54,712 bases of DNA from Gammaproteobacteria bacterium (GTDB lineage: Bacteria > Pseudomonadota > Gammaproteobacteria > Chromatiales > Chromatiaceae): positions 1 through 54,712 of the forward strand of contig RZZN01000027.1 of the NCBI GenBank assembly GCA_009929855.1. Direction: 5' to 3'. Every line of letters starts with the position of its first letter. Position 1 is the first letter of the stretch. The translations under genes were made by a program, and so were the position numbers. Of the stretch, positions 28,801-36,733 are shown one piece after another. Under the pieces are notes generated by a model. The model did no database searches and had not been told where the DNA came from. It worked only from the letters and a program-made list of their open reading frames with translations.

Positions 28801-31437
28801 ACCCGCGGGGTCCAGGCGGTGACCGTCGGGGTCGAGCAGCAGGATCTCGAAACGGGCGTTGCCACCCTCCTCCACCCTGGTCTCGAAGAGCGGCTTGACG
28901 CCGATGCGGGGTTGGTCGGGGCGCACCGGCAGGGTCAGGACACGCTCGACCGGACGTGTCTCGCCACCCAGTAGGCGCACCCGCAGCTGCGCCTCCAGGG
29001 GTCGGCTGGTGGGCGGCGCCACGGGCGGCTGCAAGAGCAGCGTCGCCGCGCCCTGGGCATCGGTCCGGGTCGGGGCCAAGGGCTCGAAGAGCGGATCGAG
29101 CGGCTCGCTCAGGAGCCCGAAGCGATAGCCAGGCAGGTCGGCCAGACCCGCGGCCGGCTTGAGCTGGATCTCACCCTCGACGCTCACCTCGGCGGCGGGC
29201 GCGCCGAACAGGTGACGGGCGGCCAGGGCGATCATGGGCGGCGCGGCCGGGTCCAGTGTCGTCACCGGACTGGTGAGCTCGAAGGCAAGCCGCTCCGGCT
29301 CGAAGTCCTCGACCAGAAAGCTCACCTCGGCCAGGGGCGCGGCCTGGGGGTCGGCATGGACCGCCGCGCGCCAGGTTCCGCGCATCGCGCTGCGGCTCAG
29401 ATCCAGGGTCGCGCGATAGCCCCCCAGCCCTTGGTCGGTGGCCAGTGCCCGACCCTGCTCGACCCCATCGGGACGCTTGTAGATGAATGTGATGGGCAGC
29501 TCGCCGAGCGCCTCGGCCCGGTTGTCACGCACCAGGGCGGTGAGCTGGACGGTCTCGCCGGGGCGGTAGGCCCCGCGCTCGCTCACCAGATAGACATCGA
29601 GCGGTCGCGGTGGCGGTCGACCGATCACGCCGCGATCGCTGAGATCGAAGGGACCCGCGGTCAGATCGAGAAAGCCAAAATCACCATCCGCGCCCTCGGC
29701 GATCAAGACCACCGGGGTATTGCCACCAGTGCCACGCAGCAGGCCCGGCGCGAAGCGCGCGTAGCCCGCCTCATCGCTCGTCGCCTCGCCCAGGATCTCG
29801 TCATTGCGCGCGATCAGACGCAGCCGCGTGCCCGCCAGTGCCGCGGCGCTGGAGAGCGCGCGCGTCATGACATGCAGACCATCATTGCCTTGCAAGGTCG
29901 CCAGACCCAGGTCGGAGACCAGGAACCATTGGGTGGCACTCACCTCCGCGTCACGGCGCGCATTGTTGGGCACCGCGGTCATGGCATAGACGCCGGGGCG
30001 CAGCTCAGGGATCAGCTCGCCCACGGGGATCGCGGTGGTGATCTCGCGATTGAGCGCCTGACTGGCGGGGGTCGCGGGCTCGATCCAACCCGTCCAGATC
30101 ATCTCCCCCGAGCGCTCGGCAATCTGCTTGGCATCCCAGGTGGAGAGCTGCTGGCGAAACGACCCGGTGGCGATCGTCGAGGCGAGCGCCCGATCGCCGA
30201 GCCGATAGACGCTCGCCTCGATGCGATCGGTATTGACCGAGATCATTGGAAGCGATGGCTGTCCACCCTTGGGCAGGACATAGGCACGCCCGAGGAATCG
30301 CACCATGGGCGAGCGGTCGCGCACGAACACGTCCAGATCAGCCCCCTTGCTCAAGACCTCGCCATCGGCGGCCGGCAATCCCGCGCGCACCTGAAGACGA
30401 TAGCGTCCGCCGTGCACGACGCCGTCCACGCAGATCTGTTGGGCCTCGACCTCGATCGGCAGCTCGGCCTGGTCGATGACACGGACGAAATCAGCCAGCG
30501 CGCCGCGCTCACGGGCCAGTGGATCGCTGAGCTGGATACAGATGCGTGGGCTCGCGGCATCGGCATCGACCGTATGGCCGATGATGCGAAAACCCTGCTC
30601 GGCAACCAGACGCTCATAGTGCTGGCGCGCCGCGCTGTCCTCGACCAGCGCGAGCGAGTCGCGCCAGGCACGGATCGCGGGACGCCATTGCTCGCGCTGG
30701 ACGAGCGTCCGCGCGAGCATGGCAAGCACCTGGGCACGCTGCTCGATCCCCTCGGACCGCCAATAGGCATTGATGGCGGCGCTGCTCGCATCCTGGGCCA
30801 GGGTCTGGCGCGCCGCCCAGTCGCTCGGCCGCGCCGCGAGCGCCGCGCGGGCCAAGGCGAGCCAGAGTGTCGCATCGTCGGGCGTGATGCGCAGCGCGGC
30901 GGCATACCGATCTGCGGCACGCACTGGATCATTGGCCGCGAGCGCGCGCTCGGCCTCGGCCAACAGGGCCGCGCTGGGGCGCTCGGGCGCGCTGGCCGCG
31001 GCGATGCGGCTCACCAGCGCGCGCGCGGCCTCCAGATCGGCACGTGGCACGAAGCCCAGCTCGGCGGTGCGGATCGCCTCGAGATCGGCGCGCGGCAGAC
31101 TCGTTCGATCCATCTGGATACGACCGGAGACGGCACTCGGGAAGGGGCGCGGGTCGGCGGCCGATGACTTCAAGAAGCACCAGCCGACCTTGGCGTTGAA
31201 GGTGAAGGCCTGGCAGCGCGGATCATCGAGACAGGCCCCTTGGCAGGTCTGGAGATCGACCTCTTTGAGCGTGTCGTAGTCCGCGCCGAAATAATCCACG
31301 CCAGGGGTGAGCAGGATCGCGCGCGCGCTTGGCTCTCCCGCCCCGGCCAGCGCGGATGCGCACCAGAGGAGCAGGACCAGACCCCGGACGAACAGCGGCG
31401 CGCGCGGCGGCATGATGCGTGATTGGCGAGTACCCAT
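25888..31437 (-). CDS. Alpha-2-macroglobulin family protein with thioester and PAN/apple-like domain
   Basis: Bacterial alpha-2-macroglobulins are periplasmic, peptidase-trapping proteins. This 1849-residue protein has a signal sequence (about 10-31), a PAN/apple-like Cys-rich segment (about 62-95: CQGACLDDPRCQAF, then VGWCFLKS) and a helical TPR-like region (about 150-290). Macroglobulin beta domains follow (e.g. LVSERGAYRPGETVQLTALV). The thioester CTEQ lies at residues 1399-1402 (27232-27243), inside the alpha/alpha toroid. GGAGGG six bases before ATG 31437 fixes the start. It resembles the large YfhM-type subgroup, but the usual partner pbpC is not adjacent. The PAN-like addition is the notable feature. 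Confidence 0.9.
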   Translation of the reverse strand: MGTRQSRIMPPRAPLFVRGLVLLLWCASALAGAGEPSARAILLTPGVDYFGADYDTLKEVDLQTCQGACLDDPRCQAFTFNAKVGWCFLKSSAADPRPFPSAVSGRIQMDRTSLPRADLEAIRTAELGFVPRADLEAARALVSRIAAASAPERPSAALLAEAERALAANDPVRAADRYAAALRITPDDATLWLALARAALAARPSDWAARQTLAQDASSAAINAYWRSEGIEQRAQVLAMLARTLVQREQWRPAIRAWRDSLALVEDSAARQHYERLVAEQGFRIIGHTVDADAASPRICIQLSDPLARERGALADFVRVIDQAELPIEVEAQQICVDGVVHGGRYRLQVRAGLPAADGEVLSKGADLDVFVRDRSPMVRFLGRAYVLPKGGQPSLPMISVNTDRIEASVYRLGDRALASTIATGSFRQQLSTWDAKQIAERSGEMIWTGWIEPATPASQALNREITTAIPVGELIPELRPGVYAMTAVPNNARRDAEVSATQWFLVSDLGLATLQGNDGLHVMTRALSSAAALAGTRLRLIARNDEILGEATSDEAGYARFAPGLLRGTGGNTPVVLIAEGADGDFGFLDLTAGPFDLSDRGVIGRPPPRPLDVYLVSERGAYRPGETVQLTALVRDNRAEALGELPITFIYKRPDGVEQGRALATDQGLGGYRATLDLSRSAMRGTWRAAVHADPQAAPLAEVSFLVEDFEPERLAFELTSPVTTLDPAAPPMIALAARHLFGAPAAEVSVEGEIQLKPAAGLADLPGYRFGLLSEPLDPLFEPLAPTRTDAQGAATLLLQPPVAPPTSRPLEAQLRVRLLGGETRPVERVLTLPVRPDQPRIGVKPLFETRVEEGGNARFEILLLDPDGHRLDPAGLRWTLSRLDTSFQWYEADGTWNYEPVVSTKRVASGTLAPGAADAQTAVAAIEARVEWGAYRLRVDGPDARALPVDLDFEAGWYVAPRALDTPDLLKVSLDKAEYRVGEVLKARIEPRFPGLALVMVVDERLIALRTLEVPAEGATIELPVTPDWGPGAYVTATLYRPLDLAAQRMPGRAIGLTWAGVDPAERRLEVRLDEAAGGEAPIARPRQRLDIEVQVLNAAPGEAVYATLAAVDVGILNLTRHPAPAPDQWYFGQRRLGMEIRDLYGQLIDRMQGVPGAVRSGGDGGLIRLEGPPPTEDLVAFQSEIIRLDEQGRARIGFDLPDFNGTLRLMAMAWSARGVGHAVSERVVRDPVVMMASLPRVLAPADQSRLLLELNHVEGPAGEVLLRAETSGVHASIPAHAREQTLMLAAGARAMVEIPLAAVAVGDETLSLSLRTPDGQSLTKTLRVPVRANDAKVSRVSRVSLAPGAALRLDETLWSGLRADTSELRVSITGAGDLDVAGLVMALDRYPYGCTEQLVSRALPLLYLDEAAKASGLGGDAEINERVRVAITEVLANQAANGSFGLWGVGGSDGWLDAYVSDFLTRAREEGYAVPDRAFDLALENLRNQLAYVSDFSSGGESVAYALYVLARNARAAIGDLRYYAEIKLAAFSTPLAKAQLGAALALSGDRPRADLAFAAAVADLDRREDDGAWRTDFGSALRDTAAVLALAAESGSDVVDRQALAARLDQQWSASTSTSTQDDAWLLLAAHALMQGAERPELSIQGERWGGPWLSHIGPESATVLPLTLINQGARPLSAMLHVAGVPLTPAPADGVGYQIERAYYDLEGRRIDPARLTQGDRLVVVLTISADAQRQARLIVADPLPAGLEIENPSLIKSGEIRDIPWLGLEERAEHTEFRADRFIAALTRGPSDPTRFQLAYRVRAVSPGLFNHPAATVEDMYRPQRRAWTATGRLEVSKRQD

Positions 31438-31708
31438 AACGGCCCTCCGATGGTCCTGGAGATCGATCGACTCGACCACTCTAGACCGCGGGCGGGTGGC
31501 GGTAAAGTCGAGCCGGCACTCGGCGCGTGCCAGCGAGCGGCGTGCGCTGAGCGCCAAGCCGCCGTCAGGCCGGCGTCGACCGCCGCTCGCTGCGCCAGAC
31601 AGCGGTGATCCGCGAGCCTTGAGGATCCTTCCGGTGATCTGGATCCTGATCACCCAGGCCTGGAATCATGGGCGCGATGGAATGACTGGTCGGCGGGACG
31701 ACTGGCGC

Positions 31709-32326
31709 CTAATTGCGCCGACAGTGCTGCAGTTGGCCATAGTAGGTCTTGGCTTGCGCATCGACGCGACGAGCGGTGCGCATCAACCAGGCCTTCTGGC
31801 GATAGCTGCCACGCTCGAATCCACGATGACCCTCGTGATAGGCGAGATACTGGCGATAGCCATCCGATTTGGGGATCCCGAGCACACGTTGACTGACATC
31901 GGTGTACCAACCGACGAAATCGACCGCATGGGCGAAGTCGGTGCGCTTGGCGCGCCGGTTACCGGTCTGATCCCGGTACCAGTCCCAGGTCCCATCGATC
32001 GCCTGAGGATAGCCGAATGCGCTGGACACGCGCCCTGGTGGGCGGGCGTCGTGCCGGAAGCTGGACTCGGCCTGGATGATGGCCAGCTGGACATGGATGG
32101 GCGTGCCCCACTTGCGCTCGGCTCGCTTGGCCGCCTTGTACCAGCTCGGGCGCTCCTGGAAGATCGCGCAGGCATCGAGTGGGCGCGCGGGCGGTGGTGG
32201 CGCTGAGGCGCATCCCGCGAGGAGCAGGCTGGCGCCAAGGATCCACCCGAGCGCCCGCGCGATCGACCAACCCGGGCTGAAGACCCTGGGTCCGATGAGC
32301 GGATGGAGATCTGTTTCAGCCGGCAT
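31709..32326 (-). CDS. Lytic transglycosylase-like (lysozyme fold) lipoprotein
   Basis: The 205-residue protein has a lipoprotein signal with lipobox LLAGC (Cys39) and a Pro-rich linker. A lysozyme-like domain follows, with a likely catalytic Glu87 in AIIQAESSF and the SSAFGYPQAIDGTW segment that corresponds to the G-Y/L-x-Q motif of SLT domains. Aromatic residues follow (YRQYLAYHEGHRGF). It likely cleaves peptidoglycan from the outer membrane. The ribosome site is weak and the start could be internal. It lies 271 bases upstream of the macroglobulin gene, same strand. Confidence 0.78.
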   Translation of the reverse strand: MPAETDLHPLIGPRVFSPGWSIARALGWILGASLLLAGCASAPPPPARPLDACAIFQERPSWYKAAKRAERKWGTPIHVQLAIIQAESSFRHDARPPGRVSSAFGYPQAIDGTWDWYRDQTGNRRAKRTDFAHAVDFVGWYTDVSQRVLGIPKSDGYRQYLAYHEGHRGFERGSYRQKAWLMRTARRVDAQAKTYYGQLQHCRRN

Positions 32327-32487
32327 TCGCGTGGCCTGGTACGCAAAATCTTGACATCATCCACTAACACTTATCAATTGTAGGGGTTAATATCAAAAGG
32401 CTAGACGATGCGATGGCCGTCCCAGCCCGGGAGGACCATCTTGCTTAACACCACCTGAACCTCATCCTAACCGAAAGGGGGATTTCC

Positions 32488-33135
32488 GTGGACAAATCCA
32501 AGAGCGCAGCCTCGAGCGTCACATCAACAAAAACCAAAGGCGTCGCGCAAAGCTCCTTATCGGCAGCCCTGCTGCCAACGATCGTGCTCTATGTCGCCGC
32601 TGTCGTCCTCGTCATGTTCACGCGTGATGACCCCGCATCCACCATCGCCTACTGGGAGACCTTCATCCCAGTCGTGGCCTTCATCTCGCTGATGTCCGGC
32701 TTTGGACCGGCCTACGTGCGTGAACAATCCCACCTGGCCTACATCCTCAAGCAGATCCTGCACTGGGGGATCGTCATCGGCATGCTCTGGCTGCTGCACA
32801 CCCACGGGATCCGCGGCGCGCTCAGCGACCCACAATACCTGCTGGTGCTGATGTACACGCTGGCTCTCACGGTGCTGCTCGTCGGCCTGCACCTGGACTT
32901 CAAGCTCATCTTCTTCGGTGCCTTCCTCGCCTGCTGCGCCTATCTGCAAGCAGCGCCCGAGAATGTCGCCCTCCTTGGGCTGATCGGCGATACCTTCGGC
33001 ATCGCCAACGCCCAGGAAAAACCGCTCACCATGATCATCGGCATCGCGGTCGTCGCCTTCCTCGCCAATGCGCTGATGCTCATCGGGACACGCGGTGCCG
33101 TCATGTCAAAACGGGTCAGCGAAGCCAAGCGTTGA
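32488..33135 (+). CDS. Unknown integral membrane protein
   Basis: I do not recognise the family. The 215-residue protein has a polar N-terminus rich in Ser, Lys and Thr, then five or six membrane segments (about 30-47, 58-73, 90-107, 117-135, 138-152 and 183-203). It starts with GTG at 32488, supported by AAAGGGGG about 8 bases upstream. A TTGACA hexamer at 32351-32356 may be the -35 box of its promoter, but the -10 region is poor. The gene is followed after 304 bases by a cytochrome b561 gene in the same orientation, so a redox link is possible but unproven. Confidence 0.75.
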   Translation: MDKSKSAASSVTSTKTKGVAQSSLSAALLPTIVLYVAAVVLVMFTRDDPASTIAYWETFIPVVAFISLMSGFGPAYVREQSHLAYILKQILHWGIVIGMLWLLHTHGIRGALSDPQYLLVLMYTLALTVLLVGLHLDFKLIFFGAFLACCAYLQAAPENVALLGLIGDTFGIANAQEKPLTMIIGIAVVAFLANALMLIGTRGAVMSKRVSEAKR

Positions 33136-33439
33136 CGGCGGCTCGAGGCCGCTCACCCCAATCCATGGTCTGGGACCTGAGCGGCTTCCCCGAATGACAC
33201 GCAAGTCACGATCTGTTTTCAACACCCCACGCTCGGTGACAGCCACCCCGGCTCCTCTGGATCGCGCCAAGTATCCGTACCACGCCAACGGAGCCGGGGC
33301 ATCGAGCCCACTGCAGCCCATGCGCAGGGGCCAGCGTGGGAGCGGCTGGCCACGCATCCCGGCGCGCTCGCGACTGGAAGCCTGACTCGAATTACCGGAT
33401 CATTCGCGGGGGCAAGCCGTCCTAACGGAGATCACTCAT
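33136..33439. other. Intergenic region with hairpins, no gene seen
   Basis: The gap begins with a short hairpin, GCGGC and GCCGC around TCGAG, just after the upstream stop codon. It also contains a wider inverted repeat, with arms CCCCGGCTCC (33246-33255) and GGAGCCGGGG (33290-33299). I find no open frame with a ribosome site, and no tRNA fold. Confidence 0.5.
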
Positions 33440-34003
33440 ATGGCAAAGACACGCGTCATCACCAAATACAACATCCTCGCACAAGCCTTCCACTGGGTCG
33501 TGGCCATCTTGCTGTTCGGCCTACTCGGCACGAACCTGCTGCGCGAGCTGTCCGAGCAGGGATCGGGCATGCGGGAGATCTGGCTGAACATCCATATGTC
33601 GCTGGGGATCCTGCTGTTCGGGATCGTGATCCTGCGGCTCGTTTGGACCAAGATCACCCGCCAGCCAGAGCCACTGCCCGGCATGCGCATCACCCAGCTC
33701 TTCGCCAAGCTGGTCCACGTCCTTCTCAACCTCGCGACCCTGCTGGTCCCCATCGGCGGCTATCTGCGAATCGCCTCCAAGGATCTTCCAGCCGACTTCT
33801 TCGGAACCGCGATCCCCTCCATCATCGGGGACGTGCCCTGGATCCACGACATGGCCAAGATTGGTCATGGCGAGTACATGGAGCTCTTCTTCTATGTGCT
33901 GATCGGTCTGCACGTGCTGGCGGCGCTGTGGCATCAGTACATCAAGCGTGACGGCGCCCTCGATCGCATCCTGCCTTGGGGCAAGCCACCCACGGTGGCC
34001 TGA
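33440..34003 (+). CDS. Cytochrome b561 family protein
   Basis: The 187-residue, four-span protein has the histidine pattern of bacterial cytochrome b561: AFHWVVA (His18), NIHMSLGIL, LVHVLLNL and GLHVLAALWHQY. These should ligate two b hemes for quinol-linked electron transfer. GGAG lies about 10 bases before ATG 33440. It ends shortly before the convergent xseA. The physiological partner is not evident. Confidence 0.9.
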   Translation: MAKTRVITKYNILAQAFHWVVAILLFGLLGTNLLRELSEQGSGMREIWLNIHMSLGILLFGIVILRLVWTKITRQPEPLPGMRITQLFAKLVHVLLNLATLLVPIGGYLRIASKDLPADFFGTAIPSIIGDVPWIHDMAKIGHGEYMELFFYVLIGLHVLAALWHQYIKRDGALDRILPWGKPPTVA

Positions 34004-34115
34004 GTCGCACCGACGCGCATGCGCCGCATGGCCGTCGGTCAGACGTCCAACGGCGCGCGCCGCCGACCACGTCAGCCGCGTCAGCGGCTCGCGTGACCCC
34101 CACCCGGTCCGCGCA

Positions 34116-35492
34116 TCAGTCTGGATCAGCCGTCGCCTCGACCACGGCGCGCAGTGCGCCGCGTGCCAGTCGCGCCTGGATGCGGGTGCCCGGCTGGACC
34201 TGCTCAGCCGCGTGCAAGACCGCCCCATCGGACAATCGGGTGACGATGGCATAGCCACGCGCGAGCGTCGCCAGCGGACTCAGTGCCTCGAGTCCAGCCG
34301 CGGCACGCGACAGATGCTCGTGCCGTGACTCGGTCAATCGCGCGCCCGCGCGCGCGAGCCGCCGCTCCAGCATCGCCAAGGTCTCTCGCGGATGACCCAG
34401 ACGACGCATCGGCGAGACACGCAGCAAACGCGCGGCCAACGGGCTCGAGCGCGCGTGCAGACGGGCCAGACGGCCCGCCAGCAGACCGAGCAGACGTTGC
34501 TCGAGTCGATCCAGACGTTGCGCGCGCTGCTGCAGGCGCGTGGCCGGATGCAGCAGCATCAATTGCCGGCCGAGCCCATCGAGACGCTGACGCAAGGCGT
34601 GCCGCCGCCGGCTGGCGGAACCGAGCAGACGTGTCCTCTGGACCGTCACACGCTGCCTCAGATGCTCAGCCGAGGGCGCGACCAGCTCGGCCGCCGCCGA
34701 TGGGGTGGGCGCGCTTCGATCGGCCGCCAGATCGGCGATGCTCAGATCGATCGCGTGACCGATCCCGGTGATGACGGGGATCGCCGAGGCGCGGATCGCC
34801 CGTGCCAGACGCTCGTCGTTGAAGGCGCCGAGATCCTCGAGCGAGCCGCCGCCACGGGCCAGGATCAAGACATCGCACTCGGCCCGAGCATTGGCCAGGG
34901 CGAGCGCCGCGCACAGCGAGTCGGGGGCAGTGGCGCCCTGCACCTGGGCTGGATAGATGATCACCGGCAGGGCCGCGAACCGACGCCTGAGCACGGCGAG
35001 CAGGTCGCGCAGCGCCGCGCCGCTCGGCGAGCTGATCAGACCGACTTGGCGAGGATAGCTCGGCAGTGGCCGCTTCGCGGTCTCATCGAAGAGTCCCTCG
35101 GCGGCCAGTCGTCGCTTCAAACGCTCCAGCTCCAGTCTCAGCGCACCCTCGCCGCCTGGCTCCATGTGCTCGACCACCAACTGGAAATCACCCCGCGGCT
35201 CGTAGAGTGTCACGCGCGCGCGCACCACCACGGACTGGCCATTGTCTGGCGCGAACCCAAGCAGGATCCGCTTAGGCTTGAACATGGCACAACGCACCTG
35301 AGCGACCGCATCCTTGAGCGTGAAATAGAGATGCCCGGAGGAGGGTCGCGCGAGGTTGGAGATCTCACCCTGGACCCACAGCAAGGGGAAGCTGCCATCG
35401 AGCACGGCGCGCACCTCGGTGGTCAGACGCGAGACCGAATAGAGGTCGCGCGACCCATCAGACGCTCCGATCAGTGTGGCGGAAAAGGTCAC
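34116..35492 (-). CDS. xseA: Exodeoxyribonuclease VII large subunit
   Basis: XseA with XseB degrades single-stranded DNA. The 458-residue protein has an N-terminal OB-fold (LWVQGEISNL, SGHLYFTLKD), the core with SSPSGAALRDLL (catalytic Asp), ARGGGSLEDLGAFNDE, and a helical C-terminus. The usually invariant GHETD motif reads GHAID: the catalytic His and Asp are kept but the Glu and Thr between them are changed. xseB is not adjacent. It is divergent from the DsrC-like gene. Confidence 0.95.
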   Translation of the reverse strand: MTFSATLIGASDGSRDLYSVSRLTTEVRAVLDGSFPLLWVQGEISNLARPSSGHLYFTLKDAVAQVRCAMFKPKRILLGFAPDNGQSVVVRARVTLYEPRGDFQLVVEHMEPGGEGALRLELERLKRRLAAEGLFDETAKRPLPSYPRQVGLISSPSGAALRDLLAVLRRRFAALPVIIYPAQVQGATAPDSLCAALALANARAECDVLILARGGGSLEDLGAFNDERLARAIRASAIPVITGIGHAIDLSIADLAADRSAPTPSAAAELVAPSAEHLRQRVTVQRTRLLGSASRRRHALRQRLDGLGRQLMLLHPATRLQQRAQRLDRLEQRLLGLLAGRLARLHARSSPLAARLLRVSPMRRLGHPRETLAMLERRLARAGARLTESRHEHLSRAAAGLEALSPLATLARGYAIVTRLSDGAVLHAAEQVQPGTRIQARLARGALRAVVEATADPD

Positions 35493-35779
35493 ATGGATTC
35501 TCCTCGATCACGCCTGGCCGAGCGGCGCAGACAGGCGGCGGCGGGGTGTCCCCTGTGGAGACGATCCTCCAGTCCCACCCTTGCCGGCCCGCTCGGTGGC
35601 GAGCGATTCACGGTTGACGGGCATCCCGGCAAGCTTGACACTGCCCGGTGCCTAGCCAGATGACGCGCCGCCACCAGGCCGGCACGCTCGGGACACGGGC
35701 CAGGTCGCGACCGCGGCACCCGATCCGCACCCAGCCGCGGGGCACATGATAACCACCCAGACTCGAAGAGGAGAGCAGC

Positions 35780-36139
35780 GTGGCAGACAGCATGAGTGAG
35801 ATCATGAATCCGGGCGCGGTGGTCCGCGATCCCGAATTTCCGAATGCCCCACAGGATTGGACCCGCGAGCAGGCCACGGCGGCCGCGCATGCCGACGGGA
35901 TCACCCTGACTGCCGATCATTGGGAGACGATCAAGGCACTCCAGGGTTACTTCGCGCGTCATGCCAAGCCGAACGTACGCGAGCTCCATGACGCGCTCGA
36001 GGAGTCCTTCCATGAGCGCGGTGGCCTCAAGCTGCTCTATGGCCTCTTCCCGGGCGGCCCGGTCGCGCAAGGCTGCCGTTTCGCGGGGCTCCAGCCACCA
36101 TCCGGCGCCGTCGACAAATCCTTCGGCAGCGTGCAATAA
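35780..36139 (+). CDS. DsrC/TusE-family protein lacking the C-terminal CysA
   Basis: DsrC carries sulfur as a trisulfide on two C-terminal cysteines during sulfur oxidation. This 119-residue homologue keeps the family core (DHWETIKALQGYFARH and LLYGLFPGGPVAQGCRFAGL). Cys99 is equivalent to DsrC Cys100 (CysB), but the position of the penultimate catalytic Cys111 (CysA) is Ala110, followed by a nine-residue tail ending SVQ. Canonical DsrC has both cysteines, TusE keeps CysA, and regulatory homologues lack both, so CysB alone is unusual. It starts with GTG at 35780, behind AGGAGAG. A role in persulfide transfer, or as a regulator or decoy, is speculative. A strong hairpin follows. Confidence 0.85.
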   Translation: MADSMSEIMNPGAVVRDPEFPNAPQDWTREQATAAAHADGITLTADHWETIKALQGYFARHAKPNVRELHDALEESFHERGGLKLLYGLFPGGPVAQGCRFAGLQPPSGAVDKSFGSVQ

Positions 36140-36147
36140 GGCGAGCC

Positions 36148-36179
36148 GCGTCGGCCGGCCACCAGGGACCGGCCGACGC
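36148..36179 (+). terminator. Strong hairpin after DsrC-like gene
   Basis: A perfect 11-base stem (GCGTCGGCCGG with CCGGCCGACGC) and a 10-base loop begin 9 bases after the stop codon. There is no U-tract, but in a high-G+C genome it is a plausible terminator or transcript 3' end. Confidence 0.6.
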
Positions 36180-36570
36180 ACCACACCCCGGACACTGCGC
36201 AAGCGCACGCCCCCAAGCCTCTCGGAAACGCACCCACGGCGTGACCCTTGACGCACACGCCGGCTGATTCCAAACAACCACTTGAGCACGAATTCTCGAA
36301 TTCCACGAAGCCTCGAGACGATCGATGATCGATCCGCGCTCGACATCATATTCCATTCGTGCATTTGCTGGCGCGTGCCAACGACTTAAAAAAGCCCCTT
36401 GATCAGTGAGATGATACTCAGCGACTCCCAATGATCGCACCTGGATCACCATCCAATCCTACACTGCACGATCGGAATGCCGTTTCATCGCCAGACTGAC
36501 AAGATATCAACTCGCTTCAACAATGAGTGCAATCCTGCTGACACAGCAATCTTTTTTGTTCGGATAAACC

Positions 36571-36599
36571 TTGTCAACCAGGATCTCTCGGCCTATTCT
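36571..36599 (+). promoter_or_regulatory. Sigma70-type promoter for the serine hydrolase
   Basis: TTGTCA (36571-36576) and TATTCT (36594-36599) are separated by exactly 17 bases, inside an A+T-rich stretch. The implied start is near 36606, about 128 bases before the ATG at 36734. Confidence 0.55.
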
Positions 36600-36733
36600 T
36601 GAACTCACCTGCACTGGCCTCTCCCCGACGGACATCATCAACACGAGCTGGTTGGCTCAGCTGCCGATCATCCGCGTCCGCCGGACCGGGCGCGGTGCAC
36701 GACAACCGAGCTCGCAACGAGAGGGAGCCGCTG

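Larger units (their letters stand above)
36140..36733. other. Long intergenic region with hairpin, palindromes and promoter
   Basis: No credible gene is seen in 594 bases. It contains the hairpin at 36148, a perfect palindrome GATCGAT-G-ATCGATC at 36320-36334, a near-repeat of GAATTC at 36290-36303, and a good promoter at 36571. The second half is markedly A+T-richer than the flanking genes. Confidence 0.5.

Noticed and set aside
29212-31167. Open frame of about 650 codons opposite the macroglobulin gene
   Set aside because: Antisense to a recognisable protein with thioester and macroglobulin motifs; low-complexity translation and no ribosome site.
35489-36364. Minus-strand open frame spanning the DsrC-like gene
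   Set aside because: The plus strand encodes a clear DsrC-family protein with a good ribosome site; the minus frame has no recognisable domain.
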